DNA of 64,000 nt from Thiosymbion sp942492625. Its GTDB lineage: Bacteria; Pseudomonadota; Gammaproteobacteria; Chromatiales; Chromatiaceae. The notes below the pieces were generated by a model. It worked only from the letters and a program-made list of their open reading frames with translations, had not been told where the DNA came from and did not search any database. Made by a program: the position numbers and the translations under genes. This document shows positions 34,555-43,340 of this stretch, piece after piece (the first letter of the stretch is position 1; every line of letters starts with the position of its first letter). The DNA lies in contig CALOFM010000042.1 in NCBI GenBank assembly GCA_942492625.1, positions 213,130-277,129 on the forward strand, read 5' to 3'.

Positions 34555-35138
34555 AGCCAGACCGAGTCCCGACCGCCTTCAGAGCCGCGCTGACCGGCGC
34601 AGGGGAAGGCAAATCGGACGGCAGGCAGCAATCTAACGATAGTGAGGCCGATGTGACGCAAGCCGCGGGCGCGACAACTCTGGTTCTTGGACTGGGCAAT
34701 ACCTTGCTCGGCGACGAAGGCGCGGGCGTGCGGGCGATTCATCGCCTGCAATCTGAATGGCCCAACCTTCATGATGTCGAGTATGTCGACGGCGGCACCC
34801 TTAGCTTTACCTTGGCCGGGCCCATCGAAGACGCCGATCAGCTGATCGTCATCGACGTCGCTCAGCTGCACCAGGCTCCGGGGACCGTCGAGGTGTTCGA
34901 GGGCGAGCAGATGGATTGCTTCGTCGGCGAGGGCAACAAGACGACGCCGCACGAGGTCAGCCTGCTGGACCTGTTGGCGATCGCCCATCTATCGGATAGC
35001 CTGCCGCGCAATCGCGCCTTGATCGCGATTCAACCGCAATGCATGGACTGGTCCGAGACCCTGAGCGACGCCGTCGAGCAGTCCCTGTCGCTGGTCTGTG
35101 ATCAGACCTTGGCTCTGATCCGCCGCTGGCAGCGCTAG
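34551..35138 (+). CDS. Hydrogenase maturation protease (HyaD/HupD/HybD family)
   Basis: A nickel-dependent endopeptidase that trims the large-subunit C-terminus after metal insertion. Motifs: VLGLGNTLLGDEGAGV with the metal-binding Asp, YVDGGTLSF, and TTPHEVSLLDLLA with the conserved His. The GTG start at 34551 overlaps the hypX stop (GTGA), giving coupling and a GGGAG Shine-Dalgarno. The first 40 residues before TTLVLGLGNT are an unusual extension, so GTG 34653 is an alternative. The subtype (group 1, 3 or 5 hydrogenase) cannot be set from here. Confidence 0.88.
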   Translation: MKPDRVPTAFRAALTGAGEGKSDGRQQSNDSEADVTQAAGATTLVLGLGNTLLGDEGAGVRAIHRLQSEWPNLHDVEYVDGGTLSFTLAGPIEDADQLIVIDVAQLHQAPGTVEVFEGEQMDCFVGEGNKTTPHEVSLLDLLAIAHLSDSLPRNRALIAIQPQCMDWSETLSDAVEQSLSLVCDQTLALIRRWQR

Positions 35139-35141
35139 CGC

Positions 35142-35500
35142 GCAGTCCGGAAGAAAATCGAGACCGTCGTCCCACATGGGCGGCCCGCGTTCCCAGGCGA
35201 TCGGCGGCGGCTCGGCCGGCTCGCCGATAATGAGTCGCCGTTACTATCGATAGCGCCGACCTCGATAGCCTCGTAGCGTCGGGCCAATCGCGCCTCGATG
35301 CCCTTGAGGTCTCGCTCCAGCGTCGTCGCCGTCTGCCCCGAGGTTTCCTTGACCGCCTTGATCCGCTTCCCCAGCTCCGCGAGCAGATCGGGCAACGCTT
35401 TTCCCGCAGGTGCCTGGTTTTCTCGAACCTGTCCGGGTCGATGATGGCGGGTATCTCGGTCTTTACCCAAACTCGCCGATCATCCGCCGAAATCTTTTAG
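35142..35500 (-). pseudogene. Serine recombinase C-terminal remnant
   Basis: Read on the minus strand, IPAIIDPDRFEKTR and then, after a frameshift, LPDLLAELGKRIKAVKETSG with RDLKGIEARLARRYEAIEVG match the coiled-coil C-terminus of large serine recombinases. The catalytic resolvase domain and zinc ribbon are missing. It marks an old integration event near the hydrogenase genes and tRNA-Arg. Confidence 0.5.
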
Positions 35501-35871
35501 GCCACTTGTCGTCCCTCCCCGACAGCACGGGCTCGACCTTCTCTAATATTGTCTGGTAGCCTTGGGTTTGGCACCAGTCCGGCATCTTTTTCAGTTAATC
35601 GGGAATCGAGAGGTCGTTCTCGGCCTGTCGGGCCGTGGATGCTCGCGCATACAGGCATACGCACATGCGAGCTCGGCGAAACTGATCGCCTAACAGCAGC
35701 ATGAAAATGCGCCACCGGCACGCTACTTGCTGAAACTGCTGTAATGTGGACCGATGGTTTCCCGTCCTAATCGTGCGTATTGCTGATTCGCGAAAGCAGG
35801 GTCGGAAATAAATAATCAGAATTCGAGCGGGAGTTTTTCTAAGGTTCTGTCGGCTCCACTAGGCAGGTTGG
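35501..35871. other. Gene-free stretch
   Basis: No gene is supported here. It probably contains further decayed recombinase or island DNA and the promoter of the following kinase (AT-rich around 35805-35825). Confidence 0.4.
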
Positions 35872-36615
35872 TTGGCGCTGCACCACGGAGAACTCGAGTT
35901 GAGACAAATCCCGGACAGTTTCTGCTGGGCGCTGGAATCACTTGTTTCGGCAGATGAATTCGAGCGAATGACCCAGATGCTTCTGTCGGCGCAAGAAGAC
36001 GAACGACAGAAAATCGCCTCCGATCTGCACGACGAAATCGGCAAATGCCTCAGCTCGGTGCAGTTCGCGATCGGAGGCCTGATGCAGCAGCTCGAGGATC
36101 GGATGACGGCGGCCGAGGTTGAGATATGCTCCAACCTTTCCGACCGCATTTCCACGGCCTGCGACGGGGTGCGGCGAATCTGCATGGGTCTGCGCCCTCC
36201 GATGCTGGACGACTTGGGCGTGGTCAGCGCCATCGACTGGTTCTGTTCCGGCTTGCGCCAACCGCTTATCGGTGTGGACATCGTCCAAGACATTCGTGCA
36301 AACGAAGATGACATTCCCCGTGCGGTCAAGGTCGCTATCTTTCGGATCCTGCAGGAGGCCGTCGGCAACGCCTGCAAACACGCATCGCCTCACCGGCTGA
36401 CGGTGCTTTTGGAGACGGATGCAGAAGGCATATCGTTGGAAGTATCCGACGATGGCGTCGGCTTCGACTTTCTGCCGGCGCGCCGCGCTCGCAGCGGTAT
36501 TGGCCTTGCGAGTATGCGCGAGCGGGCAGCGATGAGCGGGGGTCGGTTGACCATTTGGTCGCAAGAGGGGACAGGTACCCGCGTCCTTGCAAAATGGGAT
36601 CGTCAAGAGGCTTAG
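35872..36615 (+). CDS. Soluble NarL-type histidine kinase without sensor domain
   Basis: A 247-residue HisKA_3-type kinase. The phosphoacceptor region is AQEDERQKIASDLHDEIGKC with His at about residue 59. The HATPase domain is complete: ILQEAVGNACKHAS (N box), VSDDGVGFD (G1) and SGIGLASMRERAAMSGGRL (G2). No transmembrane or PAS region precedes the kinase core, and TTG 35872 is a weak start, so the gene may be 5'-truncated. It converges with a second kinase gene whose ATPase domain is degenerate. Confidence 0.8.
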   Translation: MALHHGELELRQIPDSFCWALESLVSADEFERMTQMLLSAQEDERQKIASDLHDEIGKCLSSVQFAIGGLMQQLEDRMTAAEVEICSNLSDRISTACDGVRRICMGLRPPMLDDLGVVSAIDWFCSGLRQPLIGVDIVQDIRANEDDIPRAVKVAIFRILQEAVGNACKHASPHRLTVLLETDAEGISLEVSDDGVGFDFLPARRARSGIGLASMRERAAMSGGRLTIWSQEGTGTRVLAKWDRQEA

Positions 36616-36727
36616 CGAAAGGACCGCGCTTCGGCTCTTGATCCAGTAGCCGGCGAATCCGTAGACGGAGGCGCATGCGCCCGGTGGACTTAGGCTCGGC
36701 GCATCTGCATTTCCAACTGCCGCGTCA

Positions 36728-38107
36728 TTACACAATCCAGGTGGCTTGATACGACAAGTGGCCTGCGTCGGCGTACGCAGCGCTGAACGAGCCCCCTGCA
36801 AGGACGGCGCGCTCCCAAATATGTTGGATTCCCTCGTCGTCCGGCGAGTTTGCGCTATGGGCCCCGTTACTCGCGCTGCTCGCTTTCGTCTCGACATCGA
36901 TAACAAGATGCAGCCCTTCGTTTCTTTTCAAACCGACGCGGATGTTTCCGACCCCGGGCGTCACCACCAATCGCTTCAGGGTTTGCTGCGTAATACGGAA
37001 GATGACGTTCTTCAGCAGGTCGGGAACCTCCTCTTCGCCCACGGCTATGTCGGCCGTGATCACTGAACGCCCGGAGACCTCCGCTGCCTCGCGACATAAC
37101 GACCGGGTCGCGGTTACCAATCCGAAATCGTCCAAGGCCGGGGAGCGCAGGTCCACGGCGAGGGCGCGGATGTTTCCAATGGCAATCTGTACTAAGGGCA
37201 CGATCTCTTCGCACTGAGTAGTCGCCGGCGAAGACTGAGATTGCGCAGGGGCGGCAGCGCGTGCCTCGGCCTGAATCTTCACCGCGCTGAGGGTCTGGGC
37301 GACTTCCTCGTGAAGCTCGTAGGCGATGCGACGTCTTTCGGCCTCCTCGAATTGGAGCAGCCGCGTGCTGTAGGTTTTCAGGTTTTGGGCTCGCTCCAGT
37401 ATTGTCTTGCGCTGATTGAGGATGATCCTCTCCGAGCGGCGCACGACTTGTAGGAGAAAGCCATACAAAATAAACATGATTGCAATGATGCCCGTCGCGA
37501 TCAGCATCGCATTGTCCGCCAAGTCCCTCACGATCGGGTCTACGGCGGCGTATAGCTCGAGGACGCCGATGGGTTGACTGTCGTCGGGCGGCCGGATAGG
37601 GATATAGGTCTCGATCAGATTGTCTTCGTCGGCTTCCTGGGCGAAGACGCTGAACGCATCGCGGTAATGCAGCTTGCTGCGCACGCGCCCCCGAATCGAT
37701 TCCTGGAATCTGGGGTTGGCGTTGTCGATCGTTCCGATCTCATCCTCCCTTGTGGAGTAGAGAACAACCCCGTTTCGGCTGTATATCTTAATGCGCACGA
37801 TCGGGGTATCGCGTACTGACGTCCTGAACAGGCTCAACAATCCGGAAGGTATATTATCGAGAGCCGGAGAGGCGTTAACTGCCTCGTTGGTGTGGAGAAA
37901 TCCGGCCAGCTCGGGGAACATTGCGTTGAGCATGGTCCTGGCCACCGTGATATTGCCTTGCTCGCCGAACTTGACAATGGTGCGGATCGACAGCTCGCGG
38001 TACAGTGCGGCCATTGTGATCGCCGTGATCAGGATGGCGATGAGACTAATCCACGCGTAGCGGCGGGCGAATGAGACCAGTGCCGAGGAGTCGCGCCCTT
38101 TTTTCAT
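36728..38107 (-). CDS. Membrane sensor histidine kinase with degenerate ATP-binding domain
   Basis: A 459-residue protein. TM1 (about 14-33) and TM2 (about 203-224) flank an extracytoplasmic sensor of some 170 residues (FRTSVRDTPIVRIKIYSRNG). After a coiled linker, EAERRRIAYELHEEVAQTL is a HisKA_3 motif with the His retained. The catalytic part has IFRITQQTLKRLVVTPG where an N-box Asn-rich helix is expected, and DVETKASSASNG in place of DxGxG. ATP binding is therefore doubtful. It is downstream of a NarL-type regulator gene (16-base gap), so the pair forms one operon. Confidence 0.85.
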   Translation of the reverse strand: MKKGRDSSALVSFARRYAWISLIAILITAITMAALYRELSIRTIVKFGEQGNITVARTMLNAMFPELAGFLHTNEAVNASPALDNIPSGLLSLFRTSVRDTPIVRIKIYSRNGVVLYSTREDEIGTIDNANPRFQESIRGRVRSKLHYRDAFSVFAQEADEDNLIETYIPIRPPDDSQPIGVLELYAAVDPIVRDLADNAMLIATGIIAIMFILYGFLLQVVRRSERIILNQRKTILERAQNLKTYSTRLLQFEEAERRRIAYELHEEVAQTLSAVKIQAEARAAAPAQSQSSPATTQCEEIVPLVQIAIGNIRALAVDLRSPALDDFGLVTATRSLCREAAEVSGRSVITADIAVGEEEVPDLLKNVIFRITQQTLKRLVVTPGVGNIRVGLKRNEGLHLVIDVETKASSASNGAHSANSPDDEGIQHIWERAVLAGGSFSAAYADAGHLSYQATWIV

Positions 38108-38123
38108 CGGATGAAAGGTCGCA

Positions 38124-38777
38124 TCAGTTCCCTACCAGACCGTTCTCGAACGCGTAGGCGGTCAACCCGGCCGCGCTGTGAAGATCGAGCTTCTTCATAA
38201 CGTTGGCCCGGTGCTTCTCGACCGTTTTCAGACTGACGCAGAGATGCTCGGCGATCTCCCGGTTCTTGCAACCCTCGGCCACGAGCTTCAGCACCTCCCG
38301 CTCCCGATCGGTCAGTGCGTCCCAGGGTAGGCCGGCCCCTTGCGTCGACGCTTGTCCCAGGTACCCGCTGACCACCCTGCCGCAGATCTTTGGACTGAGG
38401 TAGGTGCCTCCGGCAACAACGCTTCGTATGGCCGCCAACATATCTTGGGAGCGGTCGTCCTTCAAAAGGTAGCCTTCGGCGCCCGCGTCAAGGGCCGCGC
38501 GGACGTGCTCGTCGGTTTTATGTACGGTCATCACGACCACCTTTGTTACGGGGGTTCGGTGCTTGATCTGTCTGATCGCCTCTGTGCCATTCATGAGCGG
38601 CATGGAAAGATCGATAAGGACCAGGTCAGGCTCTAACTGCTTCGCTTGCGCCACTGCCTGTAGCCCGTCTTCGGCCTCCCCGACCACCTCAAACTCCGGA
38701 ATTGAGGCCAGCAAGGACCGGATGCCTTCCCGGAGGATGGCGTGATCCTCGGCAAGCAGTATACGTAACGTGCTCAT
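38124..38777 (-). CDS. NarL/FixJ-type response regulator
   Basis: A 217-residue regulator. The start at 38777 (MSTLRILLAEDHAILREGIR) is chosen by homology. The receiver has the acidic pair in AEDH, the phosphoacceptor Asp in LVLIDLSMP and Lys in LLKDD. The LuxR HTH is LTDREREVLKLVAEGCKNRE and onward. It precedes the sensor kinase gene in the same operon. Confidence 0.93.
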   Translation of the reverse strand: MSTLRILLAEDHAILREGIRSLLASIPEFEVVGEAEDGLQAVAQAKQLEPDLVLIDLSMPLMNGTEAIRQIKHRTPVTKVVVMTVHKTDEHVRAALDAGAEGYLLKDDRSQDMLAAIRSVVAGGTYLSPKICGRVVSGYLGQASTQGAGLPWDALTDREREVLKLVAEGCKNREIAEHLCVSLKTVEKHRANVMKKLDLHSAAGLTAYAFENGLVGN

Positions 38778-39069
38778 GTACGGGTCATTACCAGCCCTGC
38801 GGGCGTCACATTCATTGCAAAAAACGCCGAGGTAGTACTCCCTCAATCGGCGCAAGTAACCACGTGAAGATTAGCACAGCATGCCAGGGGCGAGCTGGAT
38901 CGACGGCATTCCCTTCGCCACCCCACGCGAGGAGTAGGTGCGCACGGAAAATGTTTACTCTGTTTCACGCCCCGTCGCTTGGGGTTTCCCGCGATCGCCT
39001 GTGTCGCAAATATGCTATGAATCCCGCACCAGTTACATCCACAGGCCCGATCGCCCAAGCAGAGGACGA

Positions 39070-39480
39070 ATGTTTCGCACCCTGGTCGTCGACGACTACG
39101 CAGATTTTCGGGCCATCGTCTCTGACACGCTGCGACGGCAGTTTCCCGAGATAAGGGTGGACGAGGCCGCCGACGGTCCGGAGGCGTTGCGTGCGATCGA
39201 GAGTTGCGCGACTGATCTGGTGCTGCTGGATATCAAGCTGCCGATCGGGAACGGCATTGAAGTAACCAAGGCGATCAAGCGCAGTCACCCCTCCGTTACC
39301 GTGGTTATCCTCACCGGGCACGACTTTCCGCAGTACCGGCAGGCCGCGTTCCGCAACGGCGCCGATTGTTTCATTTGCAAGGGCTCGGTCTCTTGCATGA
39401 ACGATGTCGTCGCCCGGGTCGATGGGGCGATCCTGACCCGGCAAGGCAGGCGCGAGGACATCCTTGCCGTCACGCCTTGA
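39070..39480 (+). CDS. Single-domain response regulator (CheY-like)
   Basis: A 136-residue receiver without output domain. The start is MFRTLVVDDYADFRAI at 39070; the open frame begins earlier without homology. The phosphoacceptor is in LVLLDIKLPIG, Thr in VVILTGHD, and Lys in CFICKG. It is divergent from the NarL-type regulator and could take phosphate from either kinase nearby. A short Arg-rich C-terminal tail follows. Confidence 0.85.
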   Translation: MFRTLVVDDYADFRAIVSDTLRRQFPEIRVDEAADGPEALRAIESCATDLVLLDIKLPIGNGIEVTKAIKRSHPSVTVVILTGHDFPQYRQAAFRNGADCFICKGSVSCMNDVVARVDGAILTRQGRREDILAVTP

Positions 39481-39755
39481 AACGTCGCCTCCGTCGGTGG
39501 CCGCCCTGTCCAGGGCTCGCTCGCTACGAGCCCCCTGAAACGACAATCCGGGGGGGCAGCTCCCATTGCGTGCCTCGCCCCCATCGAGCACGACGGGGTG
39601 GTCCGTGCAAACCCTACCTTTGAGTTGGGGTCTTTACGGACACCAAATCAGCAATCGGTTCACTTCCGCCCAGCGTCGCACCCCACTAGCCTCCGGCAGG
39701 TTGGCAAGGCAGTGGTGCTTGAAGAACGAGAATACAAAACGAGGGTCTAGCGAAA

Positions 39756-42650
39756 ATGTACAAACGTTTGCACAAGAGGTTGCTGGGAGTCGCCGCCTGC
39801 ATGGCAGTTTGCGGGTCGATCTGGCTCGAGGCGGCGCACGCGTTCGTCACCGTCGACGAAGGCCAGTGGACCGAATCCGCGGTACGCAGGGTGCTCCATG
39901 TATTCGCTTACGGTGGCGCCGCAACTGACGCCCAGATTACGGCATGGTCGCAGATGGCGCCGGGCGACGCGATTGCAGAGATGTTGACCTTCGATGCCGT
40001 AAACGACCGGCTCTCGCCGGTCGAAGACGTCACCGAGGCGTACGCCGGTAGCCTCAAGACGCTTCAGACACTTTGGTCATCCGGCAGCTTCGACAACCTC
40101 ACCTGTCCAAGCGATCGGGCGGCCTTCAACGAAACCCGCGTGCGGGCGGACGGAAACACCGTGTTGTACAACCCGGGGCTGCAGAACACCTGGATACAGG
40201 CGGCGAACAAGCGAGGCCTGAATCCCTTTCGCCACCAGGTGGGCTTCTGGCTGGTCAACTACCAGATGGCCGTCAACCTGCACGACACGGAAGCGCCGCT
40301 GATTCGGGAGCTCTACGACAGCGCCCTGGATGCGCTTTCGCGAGGCGCCCCCTTCCACGAGGTATTGGCCATCGGCGCCACCTCGGCGGCAGTCGCCCGC
40401 GAGTACGGCCACCGCAACAACAGGTTCAACAACAACACCGGGGTGTTTCGGGGCAACGACGACTTCGCCCGGGAGTTCCACCAGCTCTTCTTCCGCATCA
40501 ACGGCGATACGGAAGACGCGGACTATCACGAAAACGTGACCATCGAGCACACCGCCTGGGCGCTCACCGGCATGCAAATCGACAAGTATCCCAATGTCTA
40601 TGGCGCGACCCTCGCCCGGCACTGGTGGGTCGCACCCATCGACTTCAGCGACCACCCGGATAGCACAGGCAGAAACATTCGTAACGTCAGCCTACATCAC
40701 CGGGGCGATTTGGAGATCCTGCACGAATCCATCGGCGGCGTCACGGCCGAGGACAAACTGTTCCACCTGGCCGCGGTCGCCATCAACCACCCGGAAAGCC
40801 TCGATAACCTGCCGGTCAGCATCATCAACTTCTTCGCCGACGACAACCTCTCGGACGACAAGGTCGCAGCGATTCGGGATACGTGGAGGACCCTGACCCT
40901 GGCCGAAGAACCGGACGACCTGCTCGAGTTCCTGCGGGCCTATGCCGTCTCCGACACGTTCCACCGGGCTGACACCTACAAATACCGCACCGCGTTCAGC
41001 CGCAACATGACCGTCTACAACCGGAACACGGTGGACAACGAGGAGGCCTACGGCAACGCCTTTAGCCCCAGGGCGGTCATGAACCGACAAGGCGCCGAGG
41101 TGTTCATTCCGGTCCACGACGTATTCGGCGGCCAGACGTCGCTGAATGCCGCAAACAACCCGAACCTCTTCAAGGAGGCTTACAACAGCGCCGTCGGATT
41201 TCCGAACCGCATCGCCAAGACGGCCGACGTGTGCCGCGACGAGGCCGGCGCCAATCTCGGGGTCTGGCGCAAGGACTGGACGCACGTGATCCCCGCGGAC
41301 GCGAATGGGACCTATAGCGCGGCGGACGTCGGGCGGTGGCTGTGGGACCGGTTCATCAGTGACGACGGCGAAAACTACGGCACGCTCGAGCAGGCCCAGG
41401 TCACGGCCCTGCTCGCAACGGGACGGGACCTCGGGTACCTCGTCGATCCGGATCAGCCCGACCTTGTGTACTCCGCGCAGGCCCTGGCGGACGAGCCCGC
41501 GGCATCCGTCGTAGCCGCAAATGAAGCCGCGCTGCTGGATCTCGACAATCCGGTCACCGCGACCCGGCGCGAGGCCAACCGCCGGGTCGGCATGGCCATC
41601 AACTTCATCGCCATGACGCCCTTCATGTTCGCCACCCAGGGCGCCGTGGCGGTTGCCCCAACGCCGGTCGCGGTCACGGTGCCGAATGTCATGGGGCTGG
41701 CGCGGGCGGACGCGGAGTCCGAAATCGCCTTGGCGGGCCTGTCGGTCGGTGCGGTAACCGAGGCGAACAGTGACACGATGCCCGTGGGTACCGTGATTAG
41801 CCAGACGCCGCCCGGCGGTGAGCAGGCCGATGCGGGCTCCGGCGTCGATCTCGTGATCTCCCTCGGCGCTACCCCGCAGATGGTGCCAGACTTGGTGGCT
41901 CTCGCGCAGGCCGACGCCGAGGCGACGATCCTGAAAGCAGGGCTTGCGGTCGGCATGATCGGAACCCAACACAGCGACACCGTGCCCGACGGTCAGGTCA
42001 TCAGCCAGAATCCGCTTGCCGGCAGCGAGGTTGCTCCCGGCTCCGCCGTGGATCTCCTGGTGTCCCTCGGCCCCGTGCCCGACCAGCGGCCCATGGTCGG
42101 CATCGACTCCCCCGCCGACGGCGCCGAAGTCGACGAGGGCAGCACCATCGACTTCCGCGGCACGGCCTCCGATGCCGAAGACGGCGACCTCACGGCGCGC
42201 CTCGCCTGGAGCTCGGATCTGGATGGCGAGATCGGCGGCGGCGCCTTCTTCGTGACGACGCTCTCCCCGGGCACGCACAGGATCACCGCCGCGGCCACCG
42301 ATTCAGCCGGTCAGTCGGATTCAGATGCGATCACGCTGACGGTGGTGCGGCCGCCGGTAGAGGCCGACGACCTGCAATGCAGAATGGCCGAGTACCGGGT
42401 GGAGCGCGATCGGCTCACGATCGAGGTCAGGACCTCCGACCGAAGCGGCGAGCGGATCATGAACGCCGAGATCGACATCGATGGCGATGGCACCTACGAG
42501 GTGATCGGCGAGATCGCCAAACAGCGGAGGATTTCCAGCACCTACCGCTATGTCGACCGGTCACTCCAATACCAGCCGACCGCGGCCAGCCTGATCAGGG
42601 TGACAAGCGACGTGGGTGGCGTCTGCACCAGGACCGTAAAGATCGACTAG
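39756..42650 (+). CDS. Secreted DUF1800 family protein with two PASTA domains and a PKD-like module
   Basis: A 964-residue exported protein. The signal peptide (MYKRLHKRLLGVAACMAVCG) is followed by the DUF1800 domain, including FRHQVGFWLVNYQMAVN, NTGVFRGNDDFAREFHQLF and TIEHTAWALTGMQID. Two PASTA units follow at about 640-775: VPNVMGLARADAESEIALAG with ISQTPPGGEQADAGS, and VPDLVALAQADAEATILKAG with ISQNPLAGSEVAPGS. A PKD/Ig-like domain (VGIDSPADGAEVDEGSTIDF) and a C-terminal domain with three Cys close the protein. The partner DUF1501 gene lies directly downstream but is broken. Confidence 0.88.
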   Translation: MYKRLHKRLLGVAACMAVCGSIWLEAAHAFVTVDEGQWTESAVRRVLHVFAYGGAATDAQITAWSQMAPGDAIAEMLTFDAVNDRLSPVEDVTEAYAGSLKTLQTLWSSGSFDNLTCPSDRAAFNETRVRADGNTVLYNPGLQNTWIQAANKRGLNPFRHQVGFWLVNYQMAVNLHDTEAPLIRELYDSALDALSRGAPFHEVLAIGATSAAVAREYGHRNNRFNNNTGVFRGNDDFAREFHQLFFRINGDTEDADYHENVTIEHTAWALTGMQIDKYPNVYGATLARHWWVAPIDFSDHPDSTGRNIRNVSLHHRGDLEILHESIGGVTAEDKLFHLAAVAINHPESLDNLPVSIINFFADDNLSDDKVAAIRDTWRTLTLAEEPDDLLEFLRAYAVSDTFHRADTYKYRTAFSRNMTVYNRNTVDNEEAYGNAFSPRAVMNRQGAEVFIPVHDVFGGQTSLNAANNPNLFKEAYNSAVGFPNRIAKTADVCRDEAGANLGVWRKDWTHVIPADANGTYSAADVGRWLWDRFISDDGENYGTLEQAQVTALLATGRDLGYLVDPDQPDLVYSAQALADEPAASVVAANEAALLDLDNPVTATRREANRRVGMAINFIAMTPFMFATQGAVAVAPTPVAVTVPNVMGLARADAESEIALAGLSVGAVTEANSDTMPVGTVISQTPPGGEQADAGSGVDLVISLGATPQMVPDLVALAQADAEATILKAGLAVGMIGTQHSDTVPDGQVISQNPLAGSEVAPGSAVDLLVSLGPVPDQRPMVGIDSPADGAEVDEGSTIDFRGTASDAEDGDLTARLAWSSDLDGEIGGGAFFVTTLSPGTHRITAAATDSAGQSDSDAITLTVVRPPVEADDLQCRMAEYRVERDRLTIEVRTSDRSGERIMNAEIDIDGDGTYEVIGEIAKQRRISSTYRYVDRSLQYQPTAASLIRVTSDVGGVCTRTVKID

Positions 42651-42751
42651 GTACCCGATGATGGGACCTCATGGTCGGGCCGCATGGCCTGTGCCGATCC
42701 ACTTCACACGAGAGGGACGCCGATCAGATCGGCGTCCCGAGGGCAGCCGAG

Positions 42752-43114
42752 ATGAATAGAAGAGATTTCGTCAAATACTCACTCCTAACGGCCGGCGGTG
42801 TCGCAGGCCTTGGTCTGCGGGCCAACCATACCCTGGCGCAGGTCGCAGGCGGGGGCACCCGCACCTTGATCCACGTCATGCTCCTGGGCGGTGCGGACCT
42901 GCGCTACCTGTTCGTACCCGATCCCAAGTCCTCCCCGGAATATGCCGCGGCGTTCTGGGAGGCGCGCCGCAGCATCTACCAGTACAACGCGGCCAATACT
43001 CAGCTCTATCCGACCTACGATGCGGTGTTCAGCGCCCTGTACAGGCCGGTGACGGATCCCGCCAGCGGGCTACCGCGTCAGACAACGGTTGGATTCCTAG
43101 GTGTCAGGTCCTGA
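42752..43114 (+). pseudogene. DUF1501 family Tat-exported protein, 3' end lost to an insertion sequence
   Basis: The start at 42752 gives a twin-arginine signal (MNRRDFVKYSLLTAGGVAGL). The body matches DUF1501 (HVMLLGGADLRYLFVPDP, YPTYDAVFSALYRPVTDPAS) to about residue 106. At 43071 the inverted repeat of the following IS begins and the frame reads into it for 14 residues. No continuation is found beyond the IS, so this is truncation rather than simple insertion. DUF1800-DUF1501 pairs normally work together in the cell envelope. Confidence 0.85.
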
Positions 43115-43340
43115 AACGACCGTTTTTTCACCCTTGAGCAGTACCCGAATACGATGCTGCAGCCTGGAATCACGATTGCTGGACAGGGAGAGGAAGTGGT
43201 CTGTTCGGGAGCGCCGGCCCGTCGAGTTCGGCGAAGGCAACTGGAAGGTGATCCAGAGAACCGCAGAGCACACGTACATAGTCGGGGTGGGCGCAGGGGG
43301 GGGCGATTGGCGGCCAAAGCGGCTTGGGCGGGCTGATCCT

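Noticed and set aside
34551..35138. Hydrogenase structural genes next to the protease
   Set aside because: No large- or small-subunit motifs are found anywhere in the window, only maturation genes.
40692..42278. A 528-codon minus-strand frame inside the DUF1800 gene
   Set aside because: His/Gly/Arg-rich translation without domains, opposite a well-supported exported protein; a shadow.
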